The position numbers were made by a program, and so were the translations under genes. DNA of 64,000 nucleotides from Glossina fuscipes (lineage: Eukaryota; Arthropoda; Insecta; Diptera; Glossinidae): assembly GCF_014805625.2 (NCBI RefSeq), contig NW_023998452.1, positions 676,455 to 740,454 of the forward strand, given 5' to 3'. Below are positions 1 through 11,830 of this stretch, in pieces; the stretch's first letter is position 1, and the number at the start of each line of letters is the position of its first letter. Under the pieces are notes generated by a model. It was given only the letters and a program-made list of their open reading frames with translations, was not told the origin of the DNA and ran no database searches.

Positions 1-281
1 TCATTATTATTACTCTTATTATTACCAATAGGGTGCTTGCATGTATTTCGATCACCTTGGCACTAGAAAAAAGCATTTATTGCGAAAAATTCATACAATG
101 TATATTAATCAAAATATTTGGCAGCGATCCAGCGATCGATTCATTTTAGCACTGCATCGATCGGAACAAATGGTTATCAGAAGGCCGGTGAGTACGCGGA
201 GTAAGATAACTAATTTAGTCAGAGAATTGAATTCTAAGACTAAAGTCTTGAAAGCGCTAGCTATCTCAGGCTACCGTCTTT

Positions 282-354
282 ATTGAACTTGAGATTCGAA
301 CCAACGACCATTGACTTGTTAGTCCAGGTCCTTTGCCAGCATAGTCACTTCAAT
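282..354 (-). pseudogene. tRNA-shaped sequence, decayed (anticodon-position AAC)
   Basis: Read on the minus strand from 354 to 282 the sequence is 73 nt and divides exactly into tRNA parts: 7-nt acceptor strand, TG at positions 8-9, 17-nt D arm containing GG, one spacer base, 17-nt anticodon arm, 5-nt variable loop, 17-nt T arm and 7-nt acceptor strand. The acceptor strands ATTGAAG and GTTCAAT pair at 6 of 7 positions. The anticodon loop is CTAACAA, with T33 and AAC (valine if functional). The T loop is TTCGAAT, inside a B-box-like GGTTCGAATC. The D, anticodon and T stems are poor (about 2 of 4, 3 of 5 and 3 of 5 pairs), and no T-run terminator follows. I infer a decayed tRNA gene or tRNA-derived repeat, not a working tRNA. 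Chance resemblance remains possible. Confidence 0.45.
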
Positions 355-3300
355 GCTTATGCTTTGCTTATTTGTTTCAGAACACAAATGTGGAAGGCGC
401 ATAAAGTGTATACAGTTTGGCTGTGAGGAGAACATTTGCGTTTGTCAATATATTTGAATAGGTCTTCCCAAGAAAATTTGTCGCCTAGGATTCTCTGAAG
501 AAAGTACAGTTGTGCAGTCAGTAAACTGCAACAACTCCCCCGCCCTGTTCCGTTTCTTCTCTCTGTGTCGTTGGCCTTTTTCCACTTCGTCCTGACCATC
601 ACCGTGTTACAACTATAGAGGACATCCGCTGAACGATTATCGTATTAAACAGCGAAAGGAGGTTAAGTTATTTCAATAACAACCATCACTGTGACATTGA
701 GCTTACTCTCGCTAATATTCACTGTTCCTTTGTGACTATTCTATTTATTTTATATTAAGTATTTTTCAAGTGCATTACCCGTCGATGAAACAAAGGTCGA
801 GATCGCTTACCCTACGTTTGTTCGGTTATCGATGAGAGAAGAAATAAAACACGGAGACTACTCCAATATATTGATGTGAGTTGGCTTGGATAATATTGTC
901 GGATTTTAGAGCAAAACCTGGTGAGATTGGCTTATGCCTCATTGCTCGTGTCTTGGAGTCTCTTAAAGTAGTTTAATCTAATTTAATTCAAACGAAGGAG
1001 ATTTTGCTTTCTCATCGCGTTGTGGATAAGTGAAAGATTATGTCCTTGACTGACATCTATGATGCGCTCGATTCTACAAACAAACTTAGGAGCTCATCTA
1101 AACACGAGCGTAAGGAGCGAGCCTTGCACCTAAAAGGCTGTGAAACAGTTTCTAAAGTTAATTTGAAAATTTTAATACATTTTTCTCAATATTATTCTTC
1201 AGTATATTGTGATTGTACATAATAACGCCCACATAACTCATTTTAACCGTCCGCATAATGCCCTCCCAATCACCCAGAATTACAGTATTCTTCATACATT
1301 TTTCCGCCAGTTGGTGAATATAACGAATTTACCGGACGGCGCATCTAGTTGTCCTACTTCCTTCTCTATATTAAAATAAGTAGCGCATAATAATCTGTTT
1401 GTTTATGAAATTTTTTTTCCTATGCAATCAAAGAGCGACAAGAACTATTTGAAGTGTTGTTGTCAAAAACTCAAAGCTCTGCTGCATTTTTATAAGTAAT
1501 AGACTCTTCCAACAAAAAAGTAGGTGCAAAAAAGATTCTAAAGAAGAACTCTTGCAAGTTCAGATACACAATAATAATAACCGTGCAGCAAAGGAAAAAG
1601 CATGACAACGCATAAATTTTAGTGAAGGAATAAGTTACTTGCCATACAACGACCGCACAACGAATCTTGAAAATTTATTCAAGCTTTAAAGTGCGAATAT
1701 AGTTGAATGATGCACGCACAACGAGAAGAAAGTGCGCAAATATAAGCATAACACAATTCAAAAATCATAAAAGAAAGTTCTTTTTGAACTGGTAATGTTT
1801 ACATAAGGGTTGAATATGTTTTCCTATTTAAATAAGTCACTTAGTATATCGGCATTAGAATCATGCATTTTAACTAAGCGCGCAATACGGTGACGCTCGG
1901 AAAGACGTGCGGAAAGAGAAAAGGCCGAAGGCTAGCAGGTGTGTTATGCCTGCACTCACTGTAATTACGATCAAAGTAAACTCTGCCGCATTGAGATTTG
2001 AACAGGCTTAGGCACTCGCGATTGAACGATTGTTGAGATTCCCTGCGAGTGAAATGGCTGGCGACATAGATATTTCGCTTTAGAACAAAAATAGGGAAAG
2101 AACACCAAAACCAAATCGGTTGGTGCAACGATTTGTTTCACCTTTGTTATCTTATCATATAATGAGGCAGTAAATGAAGGAAAATTAGTCCGCATGCCAT
2201 ATGTTCTCGGGGAAAACACATTAGCTTTTCGCTTAGGTATGCGGATATTGAGGACCTAAAAATACGTGAGCCTCTTACTTTTGATTGGTTATTTTAGGGG
2301 GAGCCATCTGCTTTTTCATCCAAATTCGCGGACCGGACCCTTTTACTTTCCCCCTTTTTCCTGCTTCTTACTAAGGTTTCTTTTCCTTCTCTTTGTTTTC
2401 GGCAGCTTTCTTCCTCATTTTCTAATTAATTTTTTTTTGTCGATCTTCTTCTTTTTTTATCCTCTTAACTCGGGAACATTGGCTGTATAGAGATATGTCT
2501 AGAGATATGTTTGTGCAGTTGTATGTAACACCCAAAATGACTTGAGGTAGGCCTACCTTTTATTATCGATGGATCGGTTTAAAATCACTTTGTGAATTAG
2601 TCTAAGCCTGTCTGTCTGTCTTGTTTTGTTATGTCTACCTTGTAGCTCGCTATTTTTGATATATTTTGGCTTAATTTGAAACGCTTGGCTTTACTCCAAG
2701 AGCGAACGCTATGTCCACAATAATTCAGATTGCACTACTTTTCTGACCACTTCCCTTATGAGTAATTGTGTTAAACCAAGTTGTATAGAGTATTTAATAG
2801 GACCCACTATAGTGCTTTTACTTGATTTGATTGTAAATCTATGTGTACTTCACGTACACATGAATGATTCAAAACATTAAAAATAATCTTATAAACGATT
2901 TTTAATAATTTTCCAGAAGATTTTTAAAAACATAAACAATATATTTCAAGCTAATGTTCTTACTATGGATGTGTAATACTTCCGAAGCACATAAGTGTTC
3001 ATGGAAATCTAACTTTTTAATTATTTGTTTACTTATAATTACATTGACTAAGGTTTTTTATTCATTCAAGATTGCCAAACAAAAAAAGAATTGAAAATAA
3101 GAAGGCTTTAGAGTGATTTACATTTAATTCTGTTTCTCTTTCCAACGACATCAAAGATGTTGTTGGTATTTACAACCGTTTTAAATTCGTCGCCGCATTC
3201 CTCTGCAAGTTATCATTAAGAGTTTACGTTGAAAGGGAAAAAAACCCAAAACCTCGTAGGCACACTTCGTAATGATAAAACAACAATGAGTGCGATAATG

Positions 3301-4539
3301 TAAAATAACAACAGCACCGTAATACAGAGCATATGCTTCAACTTTCAAATGACAGACACCTGCTCTGCACACAATTGTGGCATTTCAGTTCTCTTGTTAT
3401 CTGTCATGAAACATTCTCTTCGGTACCCACATGAATATTTATATATGTATACGTATGCGTATTCATATCGCTTCTAACATATTCTACTGCTTTTACTAAA
3501 TGTTAATGTTAAACATCAAACCATTATTTTGCGTACGCTTTTCCATGTTTTCATGGAATACTTAAGCAGAACACATTTAAGTGAGTATTTATGTTTATAT
3601 TAAAGGATTCTTTTTGTTTTTTTTTAAGCACTTCAACTTAATCTTTTTATTTGTGAAAACTCTTCTTCTTTGAAATAATAAGTGCGTGCTTAGGTATTTT
3701 AATGTACATATGCTTTTAAACACTTGCAGTTAAATAACGAAACAGCAGTTGATTAAATGAAAAAAGAAAAGACAGAAGAAAACAATGGCAAAAAAAAAAA
3801 AAAAATGTATTCAGCTTAAACAGCATTTTTTAATATCTACCTGTTCGTAACTTTTGAATCTGGAGATGGCAGCAAGTATTGGAAAGCTTTTACCACACCA
3901 CGATCACTGCTCTTATATAATAGTCAACGACTAGTAACTAATAAATGAAAAGCACGACTGGAAAGTCGACAAACACCGCAAATCTTAGTAGACAACCAGA
4001 GCAATCGCAAGGTCGGCGTACCCGCTAGTTTTCTTTAAAACACTTTATACACTGTACTTTAATTGCAATTGTCATGTGTTCGCAGCTAGGGTTAGTTCCA
4101 GGTTGCTTTCATACCTTATATATGACACTTGTTCCCCTCTCTATCCTTCATTCCGTTTATGCAGGTATAGGGGCCATCTGCTAACTCATTTGAAAAACAT
4201 ACTTATCTCATGGTGTCACACTAACAGTATCAAAAATTATATTAAATTATAATATTAATGTGAAAATGAGCACAATTTCAGGACAACATTTATTTTGCTT
4301 GGTTCACTCTTCGTCCAAAAATTTCAGAAGTTCTACATTGAAGGGAGAATGGTTTTTCAAGCAAATCCTGAACCTCCTGAAGACTCCTTTTAAGCGCTAC
4401 ATGTGATATGAGTAAAAACAAAAGAAGTGTAGGTGAAAGACTTTCTCCATATTCTGTTCCGATACTATTATATATCCATGTTTACAGTGTCCAAGAAGTA
4501 AGATCCATTTAATATCTTCTTTCTTAAATCCATACAGTA
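355..4539. other. AT-rich non-coding stretch
   Basis: No gene is recognised. An 81-codon minus-strand frame (357-602) abuts the tRNA-shaped sequence, and two overlapping minus frames of 82-84 codons lie at 1874-2219; none resembles a known family. A T/C-rich tract runs from about 2336 to 2465 and produces the hydrophobic 74-codon plus frame there. Short hairpin arms (atgtgtac/gtacacat) lie near 2841-2861. An A run spans about 3790-3805. Short frames here look like chance. Confidence 0.6.
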
Positions 4540-4740
4540 TTTCAAATCTATTTCGTCGCTTTCAAAGTAATCCTCAAACTATTTGGGCTTGTTGTTAATT
4601 TGCCCCCGACGGAAGGAATTCATGGTACACAACACCACGACAATCGAAGAAAACTGTCAACATTACCTTGATTTTTGAGCTATTTTGGCGCGATTTTTGC
4701 GAGCTAGAATCGCCTCTTGCAGGGTATTCGCTCCAACCAA
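4540..4740 (-). mobile_element. mariner transposase relic 1 (catalytic-region and C-terminal fragments)
   Basis: On the minus strand, plus positions 4682 down to 4599 encode SKIKVMLTVFFDCRGVVY and then HEFLPSGAN. This is the signature around the second half of the mariner catalytic domain, where relatives read K(V/I)MLTVFFD.RGVVH.EFLP with an Asp in the FFD motif. The preceding codons (to about 4697) read QKSRQNS, matching the basic stretch usual just upstream. A few bases downstream, in another frame (about 4572-4540), is EDYFESDEID, like the family's C-terminal GDYFEGDKID. The roughly 100 residues that should separate them, including the HDNA motif, are missing, so this is an internally deleted, frameshifted copy. 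N-terminal helix-turn-helix sequence and terminal repeats were not found, so the true ends are unknown. It is non-functional. Confidence 0.72.
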
Positions 4741-7700
4741 GCACAGTAGCTTTCTTTTTTTTTACCTTAACGGTGTTCTGTTTTGATCACAGTAATATTT
4801 AAAATTAGAAAATTTTTTCCTCACGGTAGCCAATATTGAATTGTAGCCGATAATTTCAGATGATAGTACTTTAAAGCCTTAAACTTTGAGTTGACCTTAC
4901 TCGCTGGCTAAATTAATTATAATGATAGTATTGATTTGTAATCGTAACATGCTATGAAAAGTAAGTAAGTAACGACTTAATATATATAGAGCAAGATGCT
5001 CTTCTACTTACGCTAGCAACTTATCCCTTAGCAGCATACATACTCATCATTTAACGTAAAATACTCCGACGGTAAAGCAATTGGACAGTTTCAAAGGCTA
5101 AATTATCTATATCGACGACTGTTGTCAATTGTCATCGAGCATATGCAGCGCTACATGATGAATGCGATGATTATTATCAACTTATGAAGGAACGAATGTA
5201 ACTAAATCGATTTTGCTCAAGAGCGATTATTCCAATCAAGAAGAGTTTTTTGCCAAAAACATCGATAATTATTCATTCATTAATTTATGAATGCTATGTT
5301 GTCAAATCTACGCATAAGATTTCCTGGCAGTTTATCACTAAAGTACTGCGGGTTCTATGCACAAATCCGACGTCTGTAGAACCTATTATTAATGATAAAA
5401 GTATTTTCGAGATATCGCGTATTTTTGCGGCAAAGCGCGCAAAACTTATGTGTTAATGAAATTATTCAGCGCAGTCTTGCAGGCTAACATCTTTTTGCCG
5501 CAAAAATTTATTAAAATTGGGAAAATGTTTAAATTTTCATGAAATCTCGCGTTTGTTGAATTTCATTTAGACATTGAAGTGAAATATGCTTAAATATGTC
5601 GAATAGAATTTTCAAAGAGAATGTCATGGCACACGCACATATATAAAAAGTGTTAGCAGGAAAATGTCGAAATAAAAACAATATTGACAACAACGCCAAC
5701 AAAGAAATATAAACTAAAACACTGAAAACAGCAGCAAATTAAAATAAATAAAAATACCCGTGCTGTAGATTCAGCAGAGAAAATTCCAAATAAAAATTTT
5801 TATTTTAAAAATTTAAAATAAATTCCATGGAAAAATTATTTCTATTTCTATTTATTTATATATATTTGTTGTCTCACTAGTAAAACAGTATTTATTTAGT
5901 TTTGTTTTAGTTTTTCAAATAAAAACAGAAAAGTATGCAAAATTTATCCATTCAATGGTAACATGGACGAAACGATAATGAGATGTTCACGATAAAGTTT
6001 CAACTCCCATAAGTATACATTGATTTATTTATTTTTATTTATTTATTTTTTTTTTGCCTCAAAAATATGTTATTACATGAAATGGAAAATTCACTCACCA
6101 TTTACTAGTAATGAGAGAACTAAGAAATGAAGAAAATCGACCTTACTTATCAACATAATTTTCTGTCGCCTTACGGAAAATATATGTACGATCCACTTTA
6201 AATATCTTTTAGTTCTCATTTCTATTTTATCTTTTCACCTGCACTTCTTTTCTTCGAGCCCGCTCTTACGTCTTCTAATTCGAGAGTAGATAAATGCCCT
6301 TGTCTTGTCTAGGCTATATCAAAGTATAACCAGTTTAAATTCTAACTTACTTCGGAGCTTCTTTGCTGGAGATTGCGTCGATGCTTTTACTATTATTGGT
6401 CCTTTCTTCCGAATGTAGTATACGATCTTTATGCTGAATGTTTTCTAAAAGAAATGATCAAATTCCACTTCCCGCCTCTTTTTTCGGTAAAATGCAATTA
6501 ATTTATCTCACTTGAGTATAACTCGTAAGTAAATAGCTGAAACAATAGTAACACTGAAACATTAGTATTTTCTGATTCTCTGTAGACTTTAGACTGCAAG
6601 GTTCATCTAGAATCATTTGCACTAGCAATTAATTTGACAGTTAACTTTTTCTTTTTGTTTTTGCTTCGTTCCAAAAAAAGGAAATTTAATCACAAAGAAG
6701 TGGGGATCAGGGTGTGAGGTGAGTAATAGGTTTTTACTTCTTTTCTTTATATTTTAGTATCGTTTACCAGGCGCGGTGTTTATGGCTGCAACAAGAAATG
6801 TGTTGACGACGTTCTCCAATTTTGAAATCAAGAATTTTTTAATTTTTATTCTAAGAATTGTTTTCATTGTGACGACTCATCTTTGTTTATGATATTTTGG
6901 TATTATAACAATACATTGTCGCTTCTAGCGCCATTTTAATGCTTGGATCTAAATCGTAACAAGGAAGATAAAGACATGTGTATAATGAGAGCTGATATAA
7001 TGAAGGGTTTGATAAAAAAAGAAAAAAATGTACGCCTTTAGTCGAGCTAATAAGCCGCGGACTTACATAGTACACACAATATATATGTATCGTTTACGCA
7101 TAAAAACTTATAGTTTCGTATATAGTTGAAACATAATTCTAAGGGGAACCAAACCATAGCAATAAATGGGAACCAACATTGGCCGATGTTAGCTAAGCAG
7201 TGAGGTCGAAGTCGGATCGTATCCCCTAAGCAGAAATCTGTCATTGAAGAGAATGAAAATATTGAAGACCGAATAAGGGTTTCATATGCAAGTAAATGCG
7301 TTTACTTGGATTGACTACTAGTTGAATGTCACTTAGAAGATTTTATACTTGTGTATGTCTGAGTGATATGTCGCAACCACTGAATTGCGACGCATCTTTC
7401 ATAACGTCAACGATACTATGTATGTCTTTACACAAATGCATTTGCGATATTTATGAACTCAAGGCCTCATAAGAAAATCACTGTTGCGTACACTTAATAC
7501 GTTATTCGATCTTCGTTCATTTATTCAGTCATTCACTCATTCTTCACTACATCTATTGTACTGAAGAATAACAACATGAATATGTTTTCCTTAAATATTC
7601 CTTACGGCGAAAAGCTGGATTTTAGCCGTTAATCTGCAAAATGTTAAAAAGCATTTCATGGAAACAAGAGAGCGAAGAAGAGCTTGTTAATAAAAAAAAA

Positions 7701-8163
7701 AAGGAAAAAGAACTTTAGTAAAAATCCACTGTTTCATCAAAGCCTTTTATCCCAATCGAAAAAATCGAAGTAGAAACATTTTGTTTCCAAGAGTCAATAA
7801 CCCTACAGCTTGTTTGCAAGACACACGCAAACTGGAATCAAACCTCGTTGTGAAAATCTTTCTCAACGATGTGCATTAATGAAAACTTCGTTTTAATGAA
7901 TTAGAACACTGGCGAAAGAAAGTCATCGAAGCGAAAATTCTGAACGCAATTATGGGACCACATTAACCTATATGAATGAATATATATCTGTCGCATGAGA
8001 ACTCTTTGTCACTTGAACTTGAATTCGGCATCCACCGATAAGGATCGTGACATTTCCGACCGTTTTGAAGGACTTTTCTCTATCAAACGGGATGTTTAAA
8101 GAAACGGCTTGGATTCGAAAGGCAATTAATTAAAATTATAAAACTAAAGACCTCATTTGGCTT

Positions 8164-8164
<1 letters not shown>
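4741..8164. other. AT-rich non-coding stretch
   Basis: Nothing gene-like is recognised. The stretch is A/T-rich with low-complexity patches at about 5640-5930 and 6020-6060. Open frames are 62-68 codons with no family resemblance. Some N-terminal mariner sequence may lie just above 4740 on the minus strand, but it is too decayed to call. Confidence 0.6.
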
Positions 8165-8204
<40 letters not shown>

Positions 8205-8228
8205 ATCTTCCCCTTTCTCTCTCTCTCT
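8165..8228. repeat. (CT)n microsatellite
   Basis: An uninterrupted CT run of 18 units occupies 8165-8200. After a 16-bp pyrimidine-rich interruption there is a second run of 6 units (8217-8228). Confidence 0.97.
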
Positions 8229-8527
8229 ACCACCCAACTTGAACAATCGGCGATGGATAAGTAAGAATTATTAATAAAAGACTGGTCTCGCATTTTCTAA
8301 AACCCTTTCTTCTAAACTTAGGAATCAGCGATCATTCTTCTATTATTTATTTATATTTAAGGCACATTTAATAATCGGAGTCAGCTATATCTTTCTATCT
8401 AACCTCGAACGAATATATTTCAAAATTTGCAAATAACTGAAAAGTGTTAGATGATCGTTTAAACCAACCTTATCGTTATATCATTTCAGTATTTATATGG
8501 AAATAAATGCTTAAAACTTGCCATGAA

Positions 8528-8618
8528 TTTTTTTTTTTTTTTTTTTTTTTTTTTGGATTACGATACAATAAATCCATCAGATAAACGAATAAACTAGAAG
8601 CAAAAAAAAAAAAAAAAA
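8528..8618. repeat. Paired homopolymers: T27 then A17
   Basis: A run of 27 T (8528-8554) is followed 47 bp later by a run of 17 A (8602-8618). The two runs are complementary and could fold back on each other. They may be two unrelated slippage tracts, or the tails of retroposed copies in opposite orientation. No body sequence was recognised. Confidence 0.9.
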
Positions 8619-9891
8619 GCGACAGAAACGTATTTGTTTTAATCAAATATTGAAAATTGTTTGCATATAAGTTACTCGAAACTATTTAGGTCGGTCGTCT
8701 GCCAAACATTTGCTTTATTAATAGGAACAGACTTCCTATTGCAGGTAGTGTCTATAAAAGTTAATTTAATTTCTACCTAAAATTAAACTAAATTCAAATC
8801 GAAAATTAAATTTTTTAACAATTATACAAAACATTAAACGCTCGATGGCGTGGCATAAACATATGTGACAAACGCATCAAATGTAATATTTTTTCATTTC
8901 AATTTTTTCTCCTTTTCATTCGTTTTTCTTTCTTTTTTTTTTGTTTTACAAAATTTTGCCATTCATCAGAGTACTATAGTTAGTGTCCTCCAAGAGAGCG
9001 AACAGACAAACGAAATAATTTAAAGTATGTATATTTGTATGCACAGGTGTGCGGCATGAATTTAAACTAAAATGAATGCATAACGCACATGAAAATTTCA
9101 ATGTGTCAGTCATAAACACATGCACTCAGTAGATGATAGCATAACATGTGTATGTAAATATTAATAATAATAATAATAAAAACAACAAGAATAACAAATG
9201 TGCATGATTGAATGAAGACACCCAATCGCAGTGAACAACCAACGCAGTAACAAAAACACAACACATGAATGAATGAATGAATGGATGACTGATGAACAAA
9301 TGTTGCCATTAATGGCTGTTGCAATATAAAATAAAAAAAAAAATAACAGAAGAAGAGAAAAGAAATGAACAAAAGCATGTGAGATGACAGCAAGACCGGT
9401 AATAATAGTGTGCGTGCACATGTATACGCACGCTTTTGATAACAGATAACATGGTATGAGTTTAAGTTAAATAAATGCAAAATATCTGGTAGCTAGCAGT
9501 ATTAAGAATGAAGTTTCTTTATGAACGGACGTTGTATTTATTTAATACATTAAAATGGCAAGAGGGCGCAAAACATTTCTGCTCTTTAACAAAGAAAAAA
9601 AAAGTACAGTTTTTTTTACAGTACATTTTTTTTTTTTTTATATTCTTTATTTTTTGTGTACATGACAACTTAACGATAATTTCCCAAGGACGAATTACTC
9701 TTCACATGCACACGTAGATGTAATTACTCTATCAAGCCTTCATGCATTTGTACACATAGGAAGCTTAGTGAAGTGTTGAGGAATCGTTTCAATTAATTCG
9801 TTTGAATAAGCTTTCGATTGATTTTAATTGGATTTAAAGAAAATATATGATAAGACACATTACGTAAATATTCGTTGCCTACTCGTTGCAA

Positions 9892-9894
<3 letters not shown>
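8619..9894. other. Simple-repeat-rich non-coding stretch
   Basis: Short tandem repeats include (TAA)6 at 9162-9179 and an ATGA repeat at 9265-9283. A run of about 13 T lies near 9628-9640. The 124-codon minus frame at 9106-9480 and its 86-codon neighbour run through these repeats. They are hydrophobic, low-complexity translations and I do not accept them as genes. Confidence 0.65.
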
Positions 9895-9938
<44 letters not shown>

Positions 9939-9948
9939 NNNNNNNNNN

Positions 9949-9992
<44 letters not shown>
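9895..9992. repeat. (CT)n microsatellite with assembly gap
   Basis: CT repeats occupy 9895-9938 (44 bp, 22 units) and 9949-9992 (44 bp, 22 units), separated by ten N (9939-9948). The true tract length is therefore unknown. The three frames crossing it translate only to Ser-Leu or Arg-Glu repeats and are artefacts. Confidence 0.97.
9939..9948. other. Assembly gap (10 N)
   Basis: Ten ambiguous bases lie in the middle of the CT tract. The round number suggests a placeholder of unknown real size. Confidence 0.98.
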
Positions 9993-9996
<4 letters not shown>

Positions 9997-11694
9997 ATGT
10001 TGAAGCATAAATTATTATATTGACACACACACTTTTTCCTATCATTATTGAAATGCACGAGATGAATCATTTCATTATCAGCATAAACTGAAAACTTGAA
10101 TACGAAAAGAGAAGAAAGAAAGAAATCCATAACAAAAAAAAAAAATTTTTATCTTTTCATAGAGGCGCCAACATTTTTTTTAGTCTCCCTGAAGATGACA
10201 TTCGCTTCAGTCTCTTTTGATATTCCAGCCCGTCCTAGTCTGCCGTTTATTTTCCAAACATTATCAGTTCCTTTTGATGTTTCAGGCTATCGAAGCATCC
10301 GAACATTGCTCCTTCAGCGGACGCTATACGTTCTAGCGAAGTTTGCAAATCCGTTTCAAACTTTCATCACAGTCAGTATTTCAAAGTGTACAACAATCCT
10401 GTACTCGTTGGAGAGCGATGCGCTATGAGTAAAACTACAATGACAACCGTCTGCGAGCGGTTTAATGATGACATAAATGTGCCAGGAAACCTGCATGTCT
10501 TGAAACCTCCATCACTGTGACCAATTTTTTGCGCATTTTTGAAAGCGGCTGAATATTTACACAGGCGTTAAAACAATCTATTTGTAGATGAAAAACTTGG
10601 ATAACAAGCGACTGTAATGAAAAATCCAATTGTTGCTATTTCAATCTACAGTCCCTTAGAGGCTAAACCGCTCAAGGCGAGAGGAATTGAGATGTCACTA
10701 TACATAATCAACAAATTAACTGGAATTGTTCTTAATGCTTCCGCTCATGCCTAATTAACGACATGATGCGTAATTCCTTAAAATCGAATTCATTTGCCTT
10801 CGAACAGTTATACTCTTAAATATTTAGATTATTGTCGACAGCTAGACTTTTTGGCGCAAAAAGTGTGACAGCATAAAAACTTTAAAAAAAGTAACAATTT
10901 TTGTATATATATTTAGTTTAAATATTTAACTCGAAGAAATGCAGATTTTAAGAAATCAGTAACTATAAGCGAAAGTTCCAAGGAAATATTATTTACATTG
11001 AATAAAATACTTCCGTGTTTTTTAAGTGCTAGATAGTTTAATTGCCTACCTTAAGGAGTAACGTAATAGATTCTATAAATAACAACTTTTAGGCGGAATC
11101 TTTTTTTAACTTCATAATCAGAATTTCTTGGAACTCCTGAGTCCGAATTGGAAATTTTATACTCTAAAAATTGAAGCCATTGTAACTGTTAAATAAATTT
11201 ACATATTCCTCCGGGCAAATAAACACATTTGATACACACATTGATTTCAATGAAGTTTAAAAGTTTAGATTTTTCCCTTTGCAATGAAAGGAAATTAACG
11301 TGTGTTGTACGATCGTCGCATTGTAGTATTTAGAAAATATACGTTATTTAAATGCAATATTATTTAATTAGTATAATTTAAAAAATTAAAAGAAAAGAAG
11401 AAGAACCGAAAAAATAAAAGTACTGAATACTTTCTAATACGAGGAGCACTTGGCCAATTTTGTCCGCTCTTGCACAGGTTCTGTGAGATCATCCATAGCA
11501 CATGCATGAAAATTTGTATCGTAGTACATGCTATTGCTTAAGAGTAATGAGCAAAAAACCAAAAAGTGTTTTTAATTCATTTTGCACTGCAGGTGTGTGT
11601 TTCAACCGATTTGTTCCGTATTTCGTACCAAGCTGCAGGTATGAGTTTGAAAAATTTCTGCCGGCTTGCAATATATTTATTTAATTTTGTGACG
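9993..11694. other. Non-coding stretch with one unassigned open frame
   Basis: A 110-codon plus frame (10096-10428) is the longest. Its middle (about 10195-10430) is less AT-rich than the surroundings, but its product resembles nothing I know and no splice context was established. The remainder is AT-rich with no recognised feature. Confidence 0.5.
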
Positions 11695-11830
11695 CCGAGT
11701 ATTTTTACTACAGACAGGCACATAGATGGGTAGACGGATAAGCCAGCCTAGATGGATGCAGAATTCGATACTGATAACGAATATGTATACTTTTTAAGAT
11801 CTCCGAAGTGTCCGAAGCAGGATTGAATAC
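11695..11830 (+). repeat. Fragment of interspersed 'acggacggac' family (copy C)
   Basis: The order of motifs matches the 3' half of the family seen in fuller form at 52521-53130: a purine-rich block with gacaggcac and gtagacggataagcc, then a 'gatactgataacgaat' block, then atgtatactttttaag and gatctccgaagtgtcc. Related fly repeats carry gacggacggac...ctgatcaagaatatatatactttatagggtc at this point. The copy is decayed and its 5' half was not found. Assignment rests on motif order recognised by eye. Confidence 0.5.

Noticed and set aside
2266..2490. 74-codon Phe/Leu-rich frame as a membrane protein
   Set aside because: It is the direct translation of a T/C-rich low-complexity tract.
9106..9480. 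124-codon hydrophobic minus frame
   Set aside because: Built from TAA and ATGA repeats and A/T-rich sequence; composition-driven.
9793..10130. Three open frames of 60-83 codons across the CT tract
   Set aside because: They are Ser-Leu or Arg-Glu repeats read through a microsatellite and an N gap.
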